From: CAMLFJ01 sp035524955
GTDB lineage: Bacteria > Methylomirabilota > Methylomirabilia > Rokubacteriales > CSP1-6
Length of the DNA stretch: 64,000 nt
NCBI GenBank assembly: GCA_035524955.1
Contig: DATLFG010000064.1
Span: 62,001 to 126,000 of the forward strand
Direction: 5' to 3'
Position numbers and translations under genes: made by a program. Position 1 is the stretch's first letter. Each line of letters begins with the position of its first letter. The notes under the pieces are model-generated. The model did no database searches. It had not been told where the DNA came from and was given only the letters and a program-made list of their open reading frames with translations. Shown one piece after another: positions 34,651 through 45,102 of this stretch.

Positions 34651-35466
34651 GTGAGCGAGCCCGCCCGATCGATGCTCTCGATGAACAACATCGAGGTGAT
34701 CTACGATCACGTGATCCTCGTGTTGAAGGGCGTGTCGCTCCGGGTCCCCGAGGAGGGGGTGGTCGCCCTCCTCGGGGCCAACGGCGCGGGCAAGAGCACC
34801 ACCCTGAAGGCGGTCTCGGGGCTGCTGCGGACCGAGCGGGGCGAGGTGACCAAGGGGAGCATCGAGTTCCGGGGGGAGGCAATCCATCGGAAGAACCCGT
34901 CCGAGGTGGTGCGGCGGGGCATCGTCCAGGTCATGGAGGGCCGCCGCGTGTTCGAGCACCTCACGGTGGAGGACAATCTCCTCGCCGGCGGCTACACCCG
35001 GCGCAACGGACATTCTCTGAAGCAGGACCTCGAGATGGTGTACACCTACTTCCCTCGGCTGCGCGACCGGCGCTCGGTGCGCGCCGGCTACATCTCGGGC
35101 GGCGAGCAGCAGATGCTCGCGATCGGGCGCGCCCTGATGGCGCACCCGCGGCTGATGCTGCTGGACGAGCCCTCGATGGGGCTGGCGCCCATGCTGGTGC
35201 AGGAGATCTTCGAGATCGTGGGGCGGCTCAATCGCGAGGAGCGGGTGGCGGTGCTGCTGGCCGAGCAGAACGCCAGCATGGCGCTGCGCTTCGCCCAGTA
35301 CGTCTACGTGATGGAGAACGGGCGGGTGGTGCTGGACGGCGACGTCAAGACGGTGAGCGAGAACGAGGACATCAAGGAGTTCTACCTGGGACTGTCCGGC
35401 GTAGGCCAGAGGAAGAGCTATCGTGACGTCAAGCACTACAAACGCCGGAAACGGTGGCTTTCGTGA
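34651..35466 (+). CDS. livF: LivF-type ABC transporter ATPase with basic C-terminal tail (transporter 2)
   Basis: This 271-residue ATPase starts at GTG 34651. It has Walker A GANGAGKST, signature ISGGEQQMLAIGRALM, Walker B LMLLDEPSMGLAP and LLAEQN at the switch. After the normal LivF end (IKEFYLGLS) it has a basic tail, RKSYRDVKHYKRRKRWLS, found almost unchanged on the transporter 3 LivF but absent from transporter 1. Confidence 0.91.
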   Translation: MSEPARSMLSMNNIEVIYDHVILVLKGVSLRVPEEGVVALLGANGAGKSTTLKAVSGLLRTERGEVTKGSIEFRGEAIHRKNPSEVVRRGIVQVMEGRRVFEHLTVEDNLLAGGYTRRNGHSLKQDLEMVYTYFPRLRDRRSVRAGYISGGEQQMLAIGRALMAHPRLMLLDEPSMGLAPMLVQEIFEIVGRLNREERVAVLLAEQNASMALRFAQYVYVMENGRVVLDGDVKTVSENEDIKEFYLGLSGVGQRKSYRDVKHYKRRKRWLS

Positions 35467-35476
35467 GGGCCCGGCC

Positions 35477-36274
35477 ATGAGCACGCAGCTCGAGATCGTG
35501 GACGTCTCGAAGTCCTTCGGCGGCGTGCAGGCGGTGTCGCGGGTCAGCCTGGAGGTCGGTCAGGGCGAGATCCTCTCCGTCATCGGCCCCAACGGCGCGG
35601 GCAAGACCACCCTGCTGAACATGATCAGCGGGTTCTATCACCCGGACTCGGGGCGCATCGTCCTCGAGGGCGCGGACGTCACGCGGCTCAAGCCGAGCCA
35701 CATCGCGGAGCGGGGGGTGGCCCGGACCTTCCAGAACATCGCGCTCTTCCGGGGGATGACGGTCCTCGACAACCTCATGCTCGGCCGGCACGTGCGGATG
35801 CGCTCGGGCGTGTTCGCCTCGCTCGTCTACTGGGGACTCGCCCAGAAGGAGGAGGTCACCCACCGCCGGCGCGTGGAGGACATCATCGACTTCCTCAAGA
35901 TCCAGGATCTCCGGCGCCGGCCGACCGGATCGCTCGCCTATGGGCTCCAGAAGCGCGTGGAGCTGGGGCGCGCCCTGGCCCTCGATCCGAAGATTCTCCT
36001 GCTGGACGAGCCGATGGGCGGATGCAACCACGAGGAGAAGGAGGACATGGCGCGCTTCGTGCTCGACGTCAACCAGGAGTGGGGCACCACCATCATCCTC
36101 ATCGAGCACGACATGGGCGTGGTCATGGACATCTCCGACCGGGTCGCGGTGCTGGACATGGGACAGAAGATCGCCGATGGTAGCCCGAACGAGGTCCGCG
36201 CGAACCCGCAGGTGATCAAGGCCTACCTGGGCGATGCCAAGGCCCCGAGCAATGGAGGAGGCCGACGTGGCTGA
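35477..36274 (+). CDS. livG: LivG-type ABC transporter ATPase (transporter 3)
   Basis: This is a 265-residue ATPase. I chose ATG 35477 (MSTQLEIVDVSKSFGG); an upstream GTG in frame would extend it into livF. It has Walker A GPNGAGKTT, signature region LAYGLQKRVELGRAL, Walker B LLLDEPMGGCNHEEKEDM and IEHDMGVVMDISDRV. It shares the insertion after the Q-loop (HVRMRSGVFASLVYWGLAQK) with the transporter 2 LivG. The end overlaps the ligase start. Confidence 0.91.
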   Translation: MSTQLEIVDVSKSFGGVQAVSRVSLEVGQGEILSVIGPNGAGKTTLLNMISGFYHPDSGRIVLEGADVTRLKPSHIAERGVARTFQNIALFRGMTVLDNLMLGRHVRMRSGVFASLVYWGLAQKEEVTHRRRVEDIIDFLKIQDLRRRPTGSLAYGLQKRVELGRALALDPKILLLDEPMGGCNHEEKEDMARFVLDVNQEWGTTIILIEHDMGVVMDISDRVAVLDMGQKIADGSPNEVRANPQVIKAYLGDAKAPSNGGGRRG

Positions 36275-38186
36275 GCCGACGACGCTGCCCCGCCTGCTTC
36301 AGCGAAACGCGCGGGATCTGGGGAACCGGCCCGCGATCCGCGAGAAGGACCGCGGGATCTGGCAGTCGTGGAGCTGGCGACAGTACCACGATCAGGTGCG
36401 CGAGCTCGCGCTCGGCCTGGCCGCCCTCGGGTTCCGGCGGGGTGACCGCCTGTCCGTCATCGGCGACAACCGGCCCCGGCTCTACTGGGCGCAGGTGGCG
36501 GCCCAGTGCCTGGGCGGGGCTCCGGTCCCGGTGTACCAGGACTCGATCGCCAAGGAGCTCGCCTTCGTCTGGAGCCACGCCGAGGTGAGCGTCATCGTCG
36601 CCGAGGATCAGGAGCAGGTCGACAAGATTCTCGCCCTGCGCGCCGAGCTGCCGACCCTGCGCCTCGTGGTCTACGACGACCCCCGGGGCATGAGCGGGTA
36701 CCGGCAGGACGACTGGCTCAAGTCGTACGAGGCGGTGCAGGAGGCGGGGCGACGATTTGCCGCCGAGCGGCCCGACTACTTCGAAGCCGAGATCGCGAAG
36801 GGCCAGCCGGAGGACGTCGCCCTCATCTGCTATACCTCGGGCACCACCGGCAGTCCCAAGGGCGCCATGATCAGCCACGCGAACGCCATCGGGGTGGCCG
36901 AGGCCTTCGCGCGGGAGGCGCGCATCACGCCCGAGGACACATCGCTCGCCTACCTGCCGATGGCGTGGGCCGGCGACTCGGTCTACACTTTGTTCTCCAG
37001 CCTCGCGGTCGGCTTCTGCGCCAACTGTCCCGAGAGCCCCGAGACGGTGCAGCGGGACCTGCGGGAGCTGGGCCCATCGACGCTCCTGGCCCCGCCCCGA
37101 ATCTGGGAGAACATGCTGACCTCGGTCCAGGTGCGGGCCGCCGACGCGACGCCGCTGAAGCGCGGGACCTTCGAGTATTTCCGCTCGGCGGCCGAGCGCG
37201 CGGAGATCCTGCGTTCCGAGGGCAAGCCGGTGCCGGCCGCCCTCCGTCTGGCCACCGCGCTCGGCGAGTTCTTCGTGTACGGCCCCGTCCGGGATCAGCT
37301 CGGCCTCGGGCGGGCCAAGTTTGCCTTGACCGGAGGCGCGCCGCTCGGCCCCGACACCTTCCGGTTCTTCCGGTCCATCGGGGTCAACCTGAAGCAGGTC
37401 TACGGCTCCACCGAGACCACCGGGCTCGTGTCGCTCCAGCCCGACACCGAGGCGAATCCCACGACCGCCGGGCGCCCGGTGCCCGGGGTGGAGGTCAGGA
37501 TCGGCGAGCGCGGGGAGGTCCTCGTGCGGGGACACGCCGTCTTCAAGGGATATCTGAAGAACGAGGAAGCGACGCGCGAGGTCATCGACCCCGAGGGATG
37601 GTTCCACACCGGGGATGCCGGCTTCGTCGATCCGCGAGGACACCTGGTCATCATCGACCGCGCCAAGGACGTGGGCGCGCTCGCCGACGGGACGCCCTTC
37701 GCGCCGCAGTTCATCGAGAACAAGCTCAAGTTCAGCCCGTACGTCCGGGAGGCGGTGGCCTTCGGAAACGACCGACCGTTCGTCACCGCCATGATCGCCA
37801 TCGACCTCGGGACCGTGGGGAACTGGGCCGAGCGTCGGGGCCTCGCGTATACCTCCTACATGGACCTGGCCCAGAAGGTCGAGGTGCGGGACCTGATCCG
37901 CGAGGAGATCCGCAAGGGCAACCAGACCCTGCCCGACGCCACCAAGCTCCGGCGCTTCCTTCTGCTGACGAAGGACCTCGAGGCGGACGACGCGGAAATG
38001 ACCAGGACCCGGAAGGTCCGCCGGCGATTCGTGGCGGAGCGGTACGCGCCGGTGATCGATGCGCTGTACGGAGGCGAGGAGGAGGTCGAGCTGACCACCG
38101 CCATCACCTACGAGGACGGCCGGCAGGCCACCATCCAATCGCGCGTCCGCATCGAGGACGTGGAAGGAGCGCCCAGCCGTGTCTGA
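36267..38186 (+). CDS. AMP-dependent acyl-CoA synthetase, long-chain type (cassette 3)
   Basis: This 639-residue paralogue of the ligase at 28387 has A3 YTSGTTGSPKGAM, YLPMAWAGD, VYGSTETTG, HTGDAGFVDPRGHL, DRAKDVGALADG and A10 TRTRKVRR. GTG 36267 has GGAGGAGG a few bases upstream; ATG 36252 and 36234 are in frame but lack that spacing. It overlaps livG by 8 bases and the next livH by 8. Its linker is shorter than that of the cassette 2 enzyme. The substrate is unknown. Confidence 0.9.
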   Translation: MAEPTTLPRLLQRNARDLGNRPAIREKDRGIWQSWSWRQYHDQVRELALGLAALGFRRGDRLSVIGDNRPRLYWAQVAAQCLGGAPVPVYQDSIAKELAFVWSHAEVSVIVAEDQEQVDKILALRAELPTLRLVVYDDPRGMSGYRQDDWLKSYEAVQEAGRRFAAERPDYFEAEIAKGQPEDVALICYTSGTTGSPKGAMISHANAIGVAEAFAREARITPEDTSLAYLPMAWAGDSVYTLFSSLAVGFCANCPESPETVQRDLRELGPSTLLAPPRIWENMLTSVQVRAADATPLKRGTFEYFRSAAERAEILRSEGKPVPAALRLATALGEFFVYGPVRDQLGLGRAKFALTGGAPLGPDTFRFFRSIGVNLKQVYGSTETTGLVSLQPDTEANPTTAGRPVPGVEVRIGERGEVLVRGHAVFKGYLKNEEATREVIDPEGWFHTGDAGFVDPRGHLVIIDRAKDVGALADGTPFAPQFIENKLKFSPYVREAVAFGNDRPFVTAMIAIDLGTVGNWAERRGLAYTSYMDLAQKVEVRDLIREEIRKGNQTLPDATKLRRFLLLTKDLEADDAEMTRTRKVRRRFVAERYAPVIDALYGGEEEVELTTAITYEDGRQATIQSRVRIEDVEGAPSRV

Positions 38187-39075
38187 TGAGACCGGGTTCT
38201 TCCTGCTGCTCATGTCCAACGGGCTCCTCATCGGCCTCATGTACGCGCTCATCGCCCTCGGCTTCGTGCTCGTGTACAAGGCGACCGACGCGGTGAACTT
38301 CGCCCAGGGGGAGTTCGTAATGATCTCCGGCATCCTGGTGGCGGCGGCCCTCGGGGTCTGGGGAGCGCCCCTCTGGCTGGCCGTCGCGCTCGGCATCGGC
38401 ACCATGATCGTCTTCGGCTTCGGTCTGGAGCGCGTGATGCTGCGTAAGCTGATCGGCCGGCCGGTCATCGCGGTGGTCATGGCCACCATCGGTCTCGCCT
38501 CCATCCTGCGCGGAATCGGGCCCACCGCCTTCGGGGCGGGTTCCCGCCCGCTCCCCCTGCCTATCTCGGACGCGCCCTTCGTGATCGGCCCGCTGTTCAT
38601 CCCCCCGATCCAGCTCGTGGGCGGCCTCGTCAGCCTGCTGTTCCTCACCGGCTTCGGCTGGTTCTTCGTGAAGTCCCGCAAAGGGATCGCCATGCGGGCG
38701 GTGGCGGACAATCAGCAGGTGGCCATGGCGATGGGCATCAACGTCCAGCGCTACTTCGGGCTGGCCTGGGCGATGGCCGGCCTGGTGTCGGCCCTCGGCG
38801 GGATCATCTGGGGTAGCTCGGTTGGGGTGGACGTGAACCTGGCGCTGGTCGGCTTGAAGGTCTTCCCGGTGGTGATCCTGGGGGGTCTCGACTCCATCCC
38901 CGGCGCCGTCGTCGGCGGCCTCATCGTGGGAGTGGTCGAGAACATCGCGGCGGGCTATGTGGACCCGTACGTGGGCGGCGGGACCAAGGACTTCGCCCCG
39001 TACGTCCTGATGATCCTCGTCCTCATGATCCGGCCCTACGGCATCTTCGGCAAAAAGATCATCGAAAGGGTCTAG
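38179..39075 (+). CDS. livH: LivH-type ABC transporter permease (transporter 3)
   Basis: This 298-residue permease starts at GTG 38179 within the ligase end, with AAGGAG upstream. LMYALIALGFVLVYKATDAV and NFAQGEFVMISGI are the LivH signature; GGLDSIPGAVVGGLIVGVVE and the ending YGIFGKKIIERV match the transporter 2 LivH. Confidence 0.91.
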   Translation: MSDETGFFLLLMSNGLLIGLMYALIALGFVLVYKATDAVNFAQGEFVMISGILVAAALGVWGAPLWLAVALGIGTMIVFGFGLERVMLRKLIGRPVIAVVMATIGLASILRGIGPTAFGAGSRPLPLPISDAPFVIGPLFIPPIQLVGGLVSLLFLTGFGWFFVKSRKGIAMRAVADNQQVAMAMGINVQRYFGLAWAMAGLVSALGGIIWGSSVGVDVNLALVGLKVFPVVILGGLDSIPGAVVGGLIVGVVENIAAGYVDPYVGGGTKDFAPYVLMILVLMIRPYGIFGKKIIERV

Positions 39076-39113
39076 GCCGATGACAATGGCTGCGACCCGG
39101 ACCAGTCGTCGTT

Positions 39114-39140
39114 CCCTCTCCCTCCCCGGGAGGGAGAGGG
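39114..39140. repeat. CCCTCTCCC-type palindrome before livM
   Basis: CCCTCTCCCTCCC and GGGAGGGAGAGGG form a perfect 13-bp inverted repeat around one base. It ends ten bases before the livM start. The GGGAGG/GGAGG purine run on its right side can act as the ribosome site. Related palindromes are at 41501, 48671 and 50986. Confidence 0.8.
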
Positions 39141-39150
39141 AGGTGGAGCC

Positions 39151-40218
39151 ATGATCCATCGGGAGTGTGGGGTACTGAAGACGAGCTACGCGGCGGACAT
39201 GGCGCTGTACCCGCTGCCCATTGCGAAGTGGACGGTGGGGGTCCTCGCGGTGATCTTCTTCGCGGTCATTCCGCTGGCCCTGCACGAGTACTATCTGTCC
39301 ATCGCCAATCTCGTCTGGATCGCGGTGATCGGCGCGCTCGGCCTCAACATCCTGGTGGGCTATACCGGACAGGTCTCGATCGGCCACGGCGCGTTCATGT
39401 CGGTCGGCGCCTATACCGCGGCGAACCTGGTCACGCGGCTGGACTCGCCGTGGCCGGTGAATCTCCTCGCGGGCGGGCTCATGGCGGCGGCGGTGGGGGC
39501 GGTGGTGGGCATCCCCTCCCTCCGCATCAAAGGGCTCTATCTCGCCATCGCGACCCTCGCGGGCCAGCTCATCATCGAGTGGATCATCAACCACGTGACC
39601 TTCATCAGCGGGGGCGTGCAGGCCTCCATCCCGGTGCCGCGCCCCTATCTGGGCACGATGGAGTTGTCGAGCCAGCGGGACATGTACTACTTCCTGCTGG
39701 TCTTCGTGGTGCTCGCCATCGTCGGCACGCTCAACCTCGTGCGCAGCCGGATCGGGCGCGCCTTCATCGCGATCCGCGACCAGGACATCGCGGCCGAGAT
39801 CATCGGCATCGACATCTTCCGCTACAAGCTCTTGGCCTTCGCGATCTCGTCGTTCTACGCGGGGGTGACCGGGGTGCTGTACACCTACTTCCTCGGCATC
39901 GCCAACTACGAGCAGTTCCAGATCGGCGTGTCAATCGACTACCTTGCGATGATCATCGTGGGCGGGCTCGGGTCGGTGCTGGGCTCGGTCCTCGGCGCCA
40001 TCTTCATCACCCTGTTGCCGATCGTCATCCGGCTCTCGATGGAGGCCTTCGGCGGCCTGTTCCTCGAGCCCCAGACCGTGCTGAACCTCATCCCGAACCT
40101 CCGCCTCATGATGTTCGGTGCCCTGATCATTTTCTTCCTGGTCGTGGAGCCGGACGGGCTGAACCGGCTGTGGCGGAACATACGCAACTACTTTCGGATC
40201 TGGCCATTCGCGTACTGA
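39151..40218 (+). CDS. livM: LivM-type ABC transporter permease (transporter 3)
   Basis: This 355-residue permease starts MIHRECGVLKTSYAADMA and ends RIWPFAY, aligning end to end with the transporter 2 LivM. NILVGYTGQVSIGHGAFMSV, IPSLRIKGLYLAIATLAGQ and IAIRDQDIAAEIIGIDIFRY are family motifs. It is preceded by a palindromic repeat that also provides purines upstream of the ATG. Confidence 0.92.
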   Translation: MIHRECGVLKTSYAADMALYPLPIAKWTVGVLAVIFFAVIPLALHEYYLSIANLVWIAVIGALGLNILVGYTGQVSIGHGAFMSVGAYTAANLVTRLDSPWPVNLLAGGLMAAAVGAVVGIPSLRIKGLYLAIATLAGQLIIEWIINHVTFISGGVQASIPVPRPYLGTMELSSQRDMYYFLLVFVVLAIVGTLNLVRSRIGRAFIAIRDQDIAAEIIGIDIFRYKLLAFAISSFYAGVTGVLYTYFLGIANYEQFQIGVSIDYLAMIIVGGLGSVLGSVLGAIFITLLPIVIRLSMEAFGGLFLEPQTVLNLIPNLRLMMFGALIIFFLVVEPDGLNRLWRNIRNYFRIWPFAY

Positions 40219-40243
40219 GGTACGCGAGGAAAGGAGCACACTC

Positions 40244-41491
40244 ATGCGACAGTTCGTGATCGGGTTGCTGGCCGCGCTCGTGGCGCTGGCGGGGGGGCTC
40301 GGGACGGTCTCGCCGGCGGGGGCGAACCATGAAATCGTGATCGGCATGCAGTGCGACCGAACAGGGCCGACCCAGATCGTGGGCACCGTCCTGTGCCCGG
40401 GCAAGCACGACTACATCGCCCTCGTGAACAGCAAGGGCGGCGTCGAGGGCCACAAGATCAAGGCGCTCGAGGTCGACCACGAGTACAAGGTGCCGCCTGG
40501 GGTCGAGTCCTATGAGCGCCACAAGAAGGAAGGCGCTGTGACCATAGATGTGTACGGCACACCGCACATCTATGCACTCACCGCGAAGCTCACGGAAGAC
40601 CGGATCCCCGGGACCTCCCCGGGCTTCGGCAGCGCCGCCGCCGCGGACGGCACGCGCTACCCCTACATCTTCCCGATCGCAGCCACCTACTGGTCGCAGG
40701 GCGCGGCGGCGGTGCACTTCGCCAAGCAACAGCTGGGCGGGAGCCTCAAGGGCAAGAAGATCGCGTACATCTTCTACGACAACCCGGCCGGCCGGGAGCC
40801 GATCGAGGTGATCGAGGATCTCGCGAAGAGGGAAGGCTTCACGCTTCGCACGTTCGCGGTTCCACCCCCCGGCGTCGAGATGGGCGCCCAGATCCTCGAC
40901 ATCGCCCAGCGCTTCCGCGCCGACTTCGTGATCGGGCACCTGTTCGGCGGGGCCCCCGCGGTGTCGATCAAGGAGCTCAAGCGGGTCGGCTATCCGCTCA
41001 ACAAGGTCGTGTCGTTCGTGTGGGGCTCGGCCGAGGCCAACATCGAGGCGGCGGGCGGTTTCGCGACCGCCGAGGGCTACTACACCATGCAGTTCGCGGG
41101 GGTCGGCAAGGACTATCCGGTCCTGAACGAGATCCGGGAGATGTACAAGAAGCAGGGTAAGCCGGCGCCGAAGGAGATGGAGTCCACCGTCTACTACAAT
41201 CGCGGCGTTCTGATCGCCGCGCTCCACGTCGAGGCCATCCGCCACGCGCTCAAGGCCAAGCCGGACGGCAAGATCACCGGCACGGACGTCAAGGCCGGCT
41301 TCGAGAAGATCTCGAACTTCACTTTGGGCGGGCTCGTGCCTCCCCTCAAGATCACGCCGACCGATCACGAGGGTGGCGGACTCGTCCAGATCTGGCAGGT
41401 GAAGGGCGGGAAATTCGTGAAGACGACGGACTGGTTCTCGGCGTACCCGGACGTGCTGGCCGATCACATCAAGAAGGCGGCCAGTAAGTAG
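40244..41491 (+). CDS. ABC transporter substrate-binding protein (transporter 3)
   Basis: This 415-residue periplasmic binding protein has a signal peptide (MRQFVIGLLAALVALAGGLG, cleavage near AGA-N). AAAGGAG precedes ATG 40244. EIVIGMQCDRTGPTQIVG and LCPGKHDYIALVNSKGGVEG fit Peripla_BP_6, with a Cys pair (QCDRT, LCPG). It is related to the 33313 protein (shared TYWSQ and GKKI blocks). The ligand is unknown. Confidence 0.88.
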   Translation: MRQFVIGLLAALVALAGGLGTVSPAGANHEIVIGMQCDRTGPTQIVGTVLCPGKHDYIALVNSKGGVEGHKIKALEVDHEYKVPPGVESYERHKKEGAVTIDVYGTPHIYALTAKLTEDRIPGTSPGFGSAAAADGTRYPYIFPIAATYWSQGAAAVHFAKQQLGGSLKGKKIAYIFYDNPAGREPIEVIEDLAKREGFTLRTFAVPPPGVEMGAQILDIAQRFRADFVIGHLFGGAPAVSIKELKRVGYPLNKVVSFVWGSAEANIEAAGGFATAEGYYTMQFAGVGKDYPVLNEIREMYKKQGKPAPKEMESTVYYNRGVLIAALHVEAIRHALKAKPDGKITGTDVKAGFEKISNFTLGGLVPPLKITPTDHEGGGLVQIWQVKGGKFVKTTDWFSAYPDVLADHIKKAASK

Positions 41492-41500
41492 GCCGTCCAT

Positions 41501-41545
41501 CCTCATCCCCCTCTCCCCCTCATGGGGGAGAGGGGCGGGTGAGGG
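41501..41545. repeat. CCCTCTCCC-type stem-loop before livF
   Basis: CCCCTCTCCCCC (41508-41519) and GGGGGAGAGGGG (41524-41535) form a perfect 12-bp stem with loop TCAT, flanked by outer CCTCA/TGAGG arms. The right outer arm GAGGGGG lies 7-8 bases before the livF ATG and probably serves as its ribosome site. Confidence 0.85.
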
Positions 41546-41554
41546 GGCAATATC

Positions 41555-42336
<782 letters not shown>

Positions 42337-42349
<13 letters not shown>

Positions 42350-43854
42350 CCGTCCACGCCTTCACGGTCTACGACCTGGTCGCGCGGGGCGCCGCGGTCC
42401 ACGGCGACGCGCCCGCGGTGATCCAGGGTGAGCGCGCGCTGTCGTTCCGGGCGTTCCGGGACCGGGTGGACGAGCTGGCCGGCGGGCTCGCCGGGCTGGG
42501 GCTCGCGGCCGGCGACCGGGTCTGTGTGCTCGCCCAGAACGACGCAGCCTATCTCGAGCTGTACGGCGCCTGCGCGCGACAGGGCATCATCGCCTATCCG
42601 ATCAACTGGCGGCTCACCGCCCAGGAGATCGAGCGGGTGGTGGAGCGGGCCCACCCCGTCATGATGGTCGTGGACGCCTCCACGCAGGCACTGGTCGGCG
42701 ACTGGCTCGGCGCCGCCGGCGTGAGACACCGCTACCTGCTCGGCGAGGGGGCCGCCGCCGGCTTCGCGCCGCTCGCGAGTCTCTATCGCACGGGCGGGGT
42801 GCCGCCTCCCGCGGACGTGCTCGCCGAGGCTCCGTTCGCGGTGATCTCGACCGCGGCGGTGGACGTGGTGCCGCGCGGGGCGGTGCTCACCCACGGCAAC
42901 GTGATCGCGGCCAATCTCACCACGATCGGCTGCCTCGGACTCACGGCGCGGGACCGCTACCTGGTCGCGCTCCCACTCTTCCACGTGAGCGCGCTCGCCA
43001 TGGCCATGGCCCACATGCACGCGGGTGGCGCCAACGTGATCGTGTCGCGCTTCGACCCCGCCGAAGCGGTGGCCCTCATCGACCGCCATCGCGTCACCCA
43101 CGTGTCCGACTTCCCCCCGGTGCTGGCGAGCCTGCTCGACGCCGCGGAGAAGGCGGGCAGCGCGCTCCCGAGTCTCACCCACGTCTCCGGCCTCGACGCG
43201 CCCCAGACCATCCAGCGCCTGCACGAGAAGACCACCGCGCAGTTCTGGACCGGCTTCGGCCAGTCCGAGACGAGCGGATTCGTCACCATCCAGCGGGTGA
43301 TCGAGCGGCCCGGCGCCTCCGGACGGCCGGTGCCCGCCGCGCAGGTGCGGCTCGTGGACGACTACGATCGCGACGTGCCGATCGGCACGCCGGGGGAGAT
43401 CGTGGTGCGCGGGCCGCTGGTCTTCCAGGGCTACTTCGGCCAGCCCGACGTCACCGCGTATACGTTCCGGAACGGCTGGCACCATACCGGAGACGTGGGC
43501 CGCTTCGACGCGGATGGCTATCTCCACTACGTCAAGCGCAAGCCGGAGAAGGAGTTGATCAAGCCGGGCGGGGAGAACGTTTATCCGGCGGAGGTCGAGG
43601 CGGTGATCATGCAGATGGCGGGCGTCACCGGTGTCTGCGTCTACGGGGTTCCCGACGCCCGGTGGGGCGAGGCGGTCAAGGCGGTGGTGGAGGTGGCCGC
43701 GCCGGGGGCGCACACCGCGCAGCAGGTGACCGACTTCGTGGGCGGCCGGATCGCCCGCTTCAAGCGGCCGCACGTGGTGGTGTTCTGCGCGGCCCTGCCG
43801 CGGACCGCGGAGGGGGCGATCGATCGGGACGCGGTCAAGGCCAAGTGGAGTTAG
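42337..43854 (+). CDS. acyl-CoA ligase-like protein with degenerate adenylation motifs
   Basis: This 505-residue ANL-superfamily protein starts at GTG 42337, overlapping livF. The fold is clear (INWRLTAQEIERV, LPLFHVSALAMAMAHMHAG, FGQSETSG, HHTGDVGRFDADGYL, KELIKPGGENVYPAEVE). But the A3 phosphate loop reads ISTAAVDVVPRGAVLTH where TSGTTGxPKG is expected. The A10 motif reads TAEGAIDRD, with Ala in place of the catalytic Lys of the usual GK. It may be unable to form acyl-AMP. It ends cassette 3 and is followed by a strong hairpin. Confidence 0.85.
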
Positions 43855-43855
43855 T

Positions 43856-43928
43856 GGGAGGGGGCCTCGACGGCCCCCTCCCAGGCCCTCCCCGAGGAAC
43901 GGCGAGATCGCGCCGGTAAAGTCGGCGC
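43856..43928. repeat. double-hairpin element, copy 1
   Basis: GGGAGGGGGCC and GGCCCCCTCCC form an 11-bp perfect stem with loop TCGAC, starting right after the ligase-like gene. After a CCTCCCCGA segment, GCGCCG and CGGCGC (43910-43928) form a second hairpin. The same two-hairpin layout recurs at 45103-45185. It may act as a terminator, although no T-run follows. Confidence 0.8.
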
Positions 43929-43950
43929 TCGAGCGCCGAGGAGTTGCCGC

Positions 43951-45099
43951 GTGAAGATCTTCGAGCCGCACCACGAGATGTTCCGGCAGGCGGTGCGGGC
44001 CTTCGTGCAGAAGGAAGTCGAGCCCCACGTCGAGGAGTGGGAGGCGGCGGGCCAGATCCCCAAGTCCATCTGGCCGCGGATGGGCGCGCTCGGCTTCCTC
44101 GGCGTCGAGTACGACGAGAAGTACGGGGGCGCGGGTGCCGACGTGCTCACCACCGCGGTGCTGTGCGAGGAGATGGCCCGTTCCCGCTGCGCCTCGCTCG
44201 CGATGGCGGTGGGCGTGCACACCGACATGGCCTCGCCGCATCTCTACTGGACGGGCAGCGAGGCCCTCAAGGACAAGTACCTGCCCGCGATCTGCCGCGG
44301 CGAGGCCCTCACCGCGATCGCGGTGACCGAGCCGGGCGGCGGCTCCGACGTGGCCGCCATCCGGACCCGCGCGGTGCGCGACGGCGATCACTACGTGCTC
44401 GACGGCTCCAAGATGTTCATCACCAACGGGGCACTGGCCGATCTCTACTTCGTGGCCGCGCGCATCGAGCAGGGGAGCGGGGACCGGCGCCATCGCGGGA
44501 TCTCGATGTTCCTGGTGGAGCGAAGCACCCCCGGCTTCACGGTGAGCCGAAAGCTCGACAAGATGGGCAACCGCGCCTCCGACACCGCCGAGCTCGCCTT
44601 CGAGGGCATGCGGGTGCCCGCCGGGAACCTCCTGGGCGCCGAGGGCAAGGGCTTCTACGAGGTCATGCGCGTCTTCCAGCGGGAGCGCCTGGTGGCGGGC
44701 CTGCACGCGGTGGCCGGCTGCGAGCGGGCGCTGGAGGACACGATCGCCTACGTGCAGCAGCGCCACGCCTTCGGCGAGCCGCTCGCGAAGAAGCAGGTGG
44801 TGCGGCACAAGCTGGCCGACCTCGCCACGCTGATCGAGGCCGGGCGCTGGCTCACCTACGCGGCGTGCCTGAAGTTTCGGGACCGGGAGGAGGCCGTGAA
44901 AGAGATCTCGATGGTGAAGCTCTTCACGGCCGAGATGGCCCAGAAGGTCGCCTACGACTGCGTGCAGCTCCACGGCGGCTACGGCTACATGCGCGAGTAC
45001 CCCATCGAGCGCTTCTTCCGGGATATCCGACTCATGACCATCGGCGGTGGGACCTCCGAGATCATGAAGGAGATCATCGCCAAGCAGATGAGTCTCTAA
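43951..45099 (+). CDS. acyl-CoA dehydrogenase, isovaleryl-CoA/long-chain dehydrogenase-like
   Basis: This 382-residue FAD enzyme starts at GTG 43951, with GAGGAG upstream. TEPGGGSDVAAI and MFITNGALADL are signatures. The usual catalytic YEGT is replaced by IGGGTSEIMKE, so the base is not there. A Glu in FQRERLVAG (helix G region) matches the position used by isovaleryl-CoA and long-chain dehydrogenases. So a branched or long acyl-CoA is more likely than butyryl-CoA. It is flanked on both sides by copies of the double-hairpin element. Confidence 0.9.
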   Translation: MKIFEPHHEMFRQAVRAFVQKEVEPHVEEWEAAGQIPKSIWPRMGALGFLGVEYDEKYGGAGADVLTTAVLCEEMARSRCASLAMAVGVHTDMASPHLYWTGSEALKDKYLPAICRGEALTAIAVTEPGGGSDVAAIRTRAVRDGDHYVLDGSKMFITNGALADLYFVAARIEQGSGDRRHRGISMFLVERSTPGFTVSRKLDKMGNRASDTAELAFEGMRVPAGNLLGAEGKGFYEVMRVFQRERLVAGLHAVAGCERALEDTIAYVQQRHAFGEPLAKKQVVRHKLADLATLIEAGRWLTYAACLKFRDREEAVKEISMVKLFTAEMAQKVAYDCVQLHGGYGYMREYPIERFFRDIRLMTIGGGTSEIMKEIIAKQMSL

Positions 45100-45102
45100 G
45101 CG

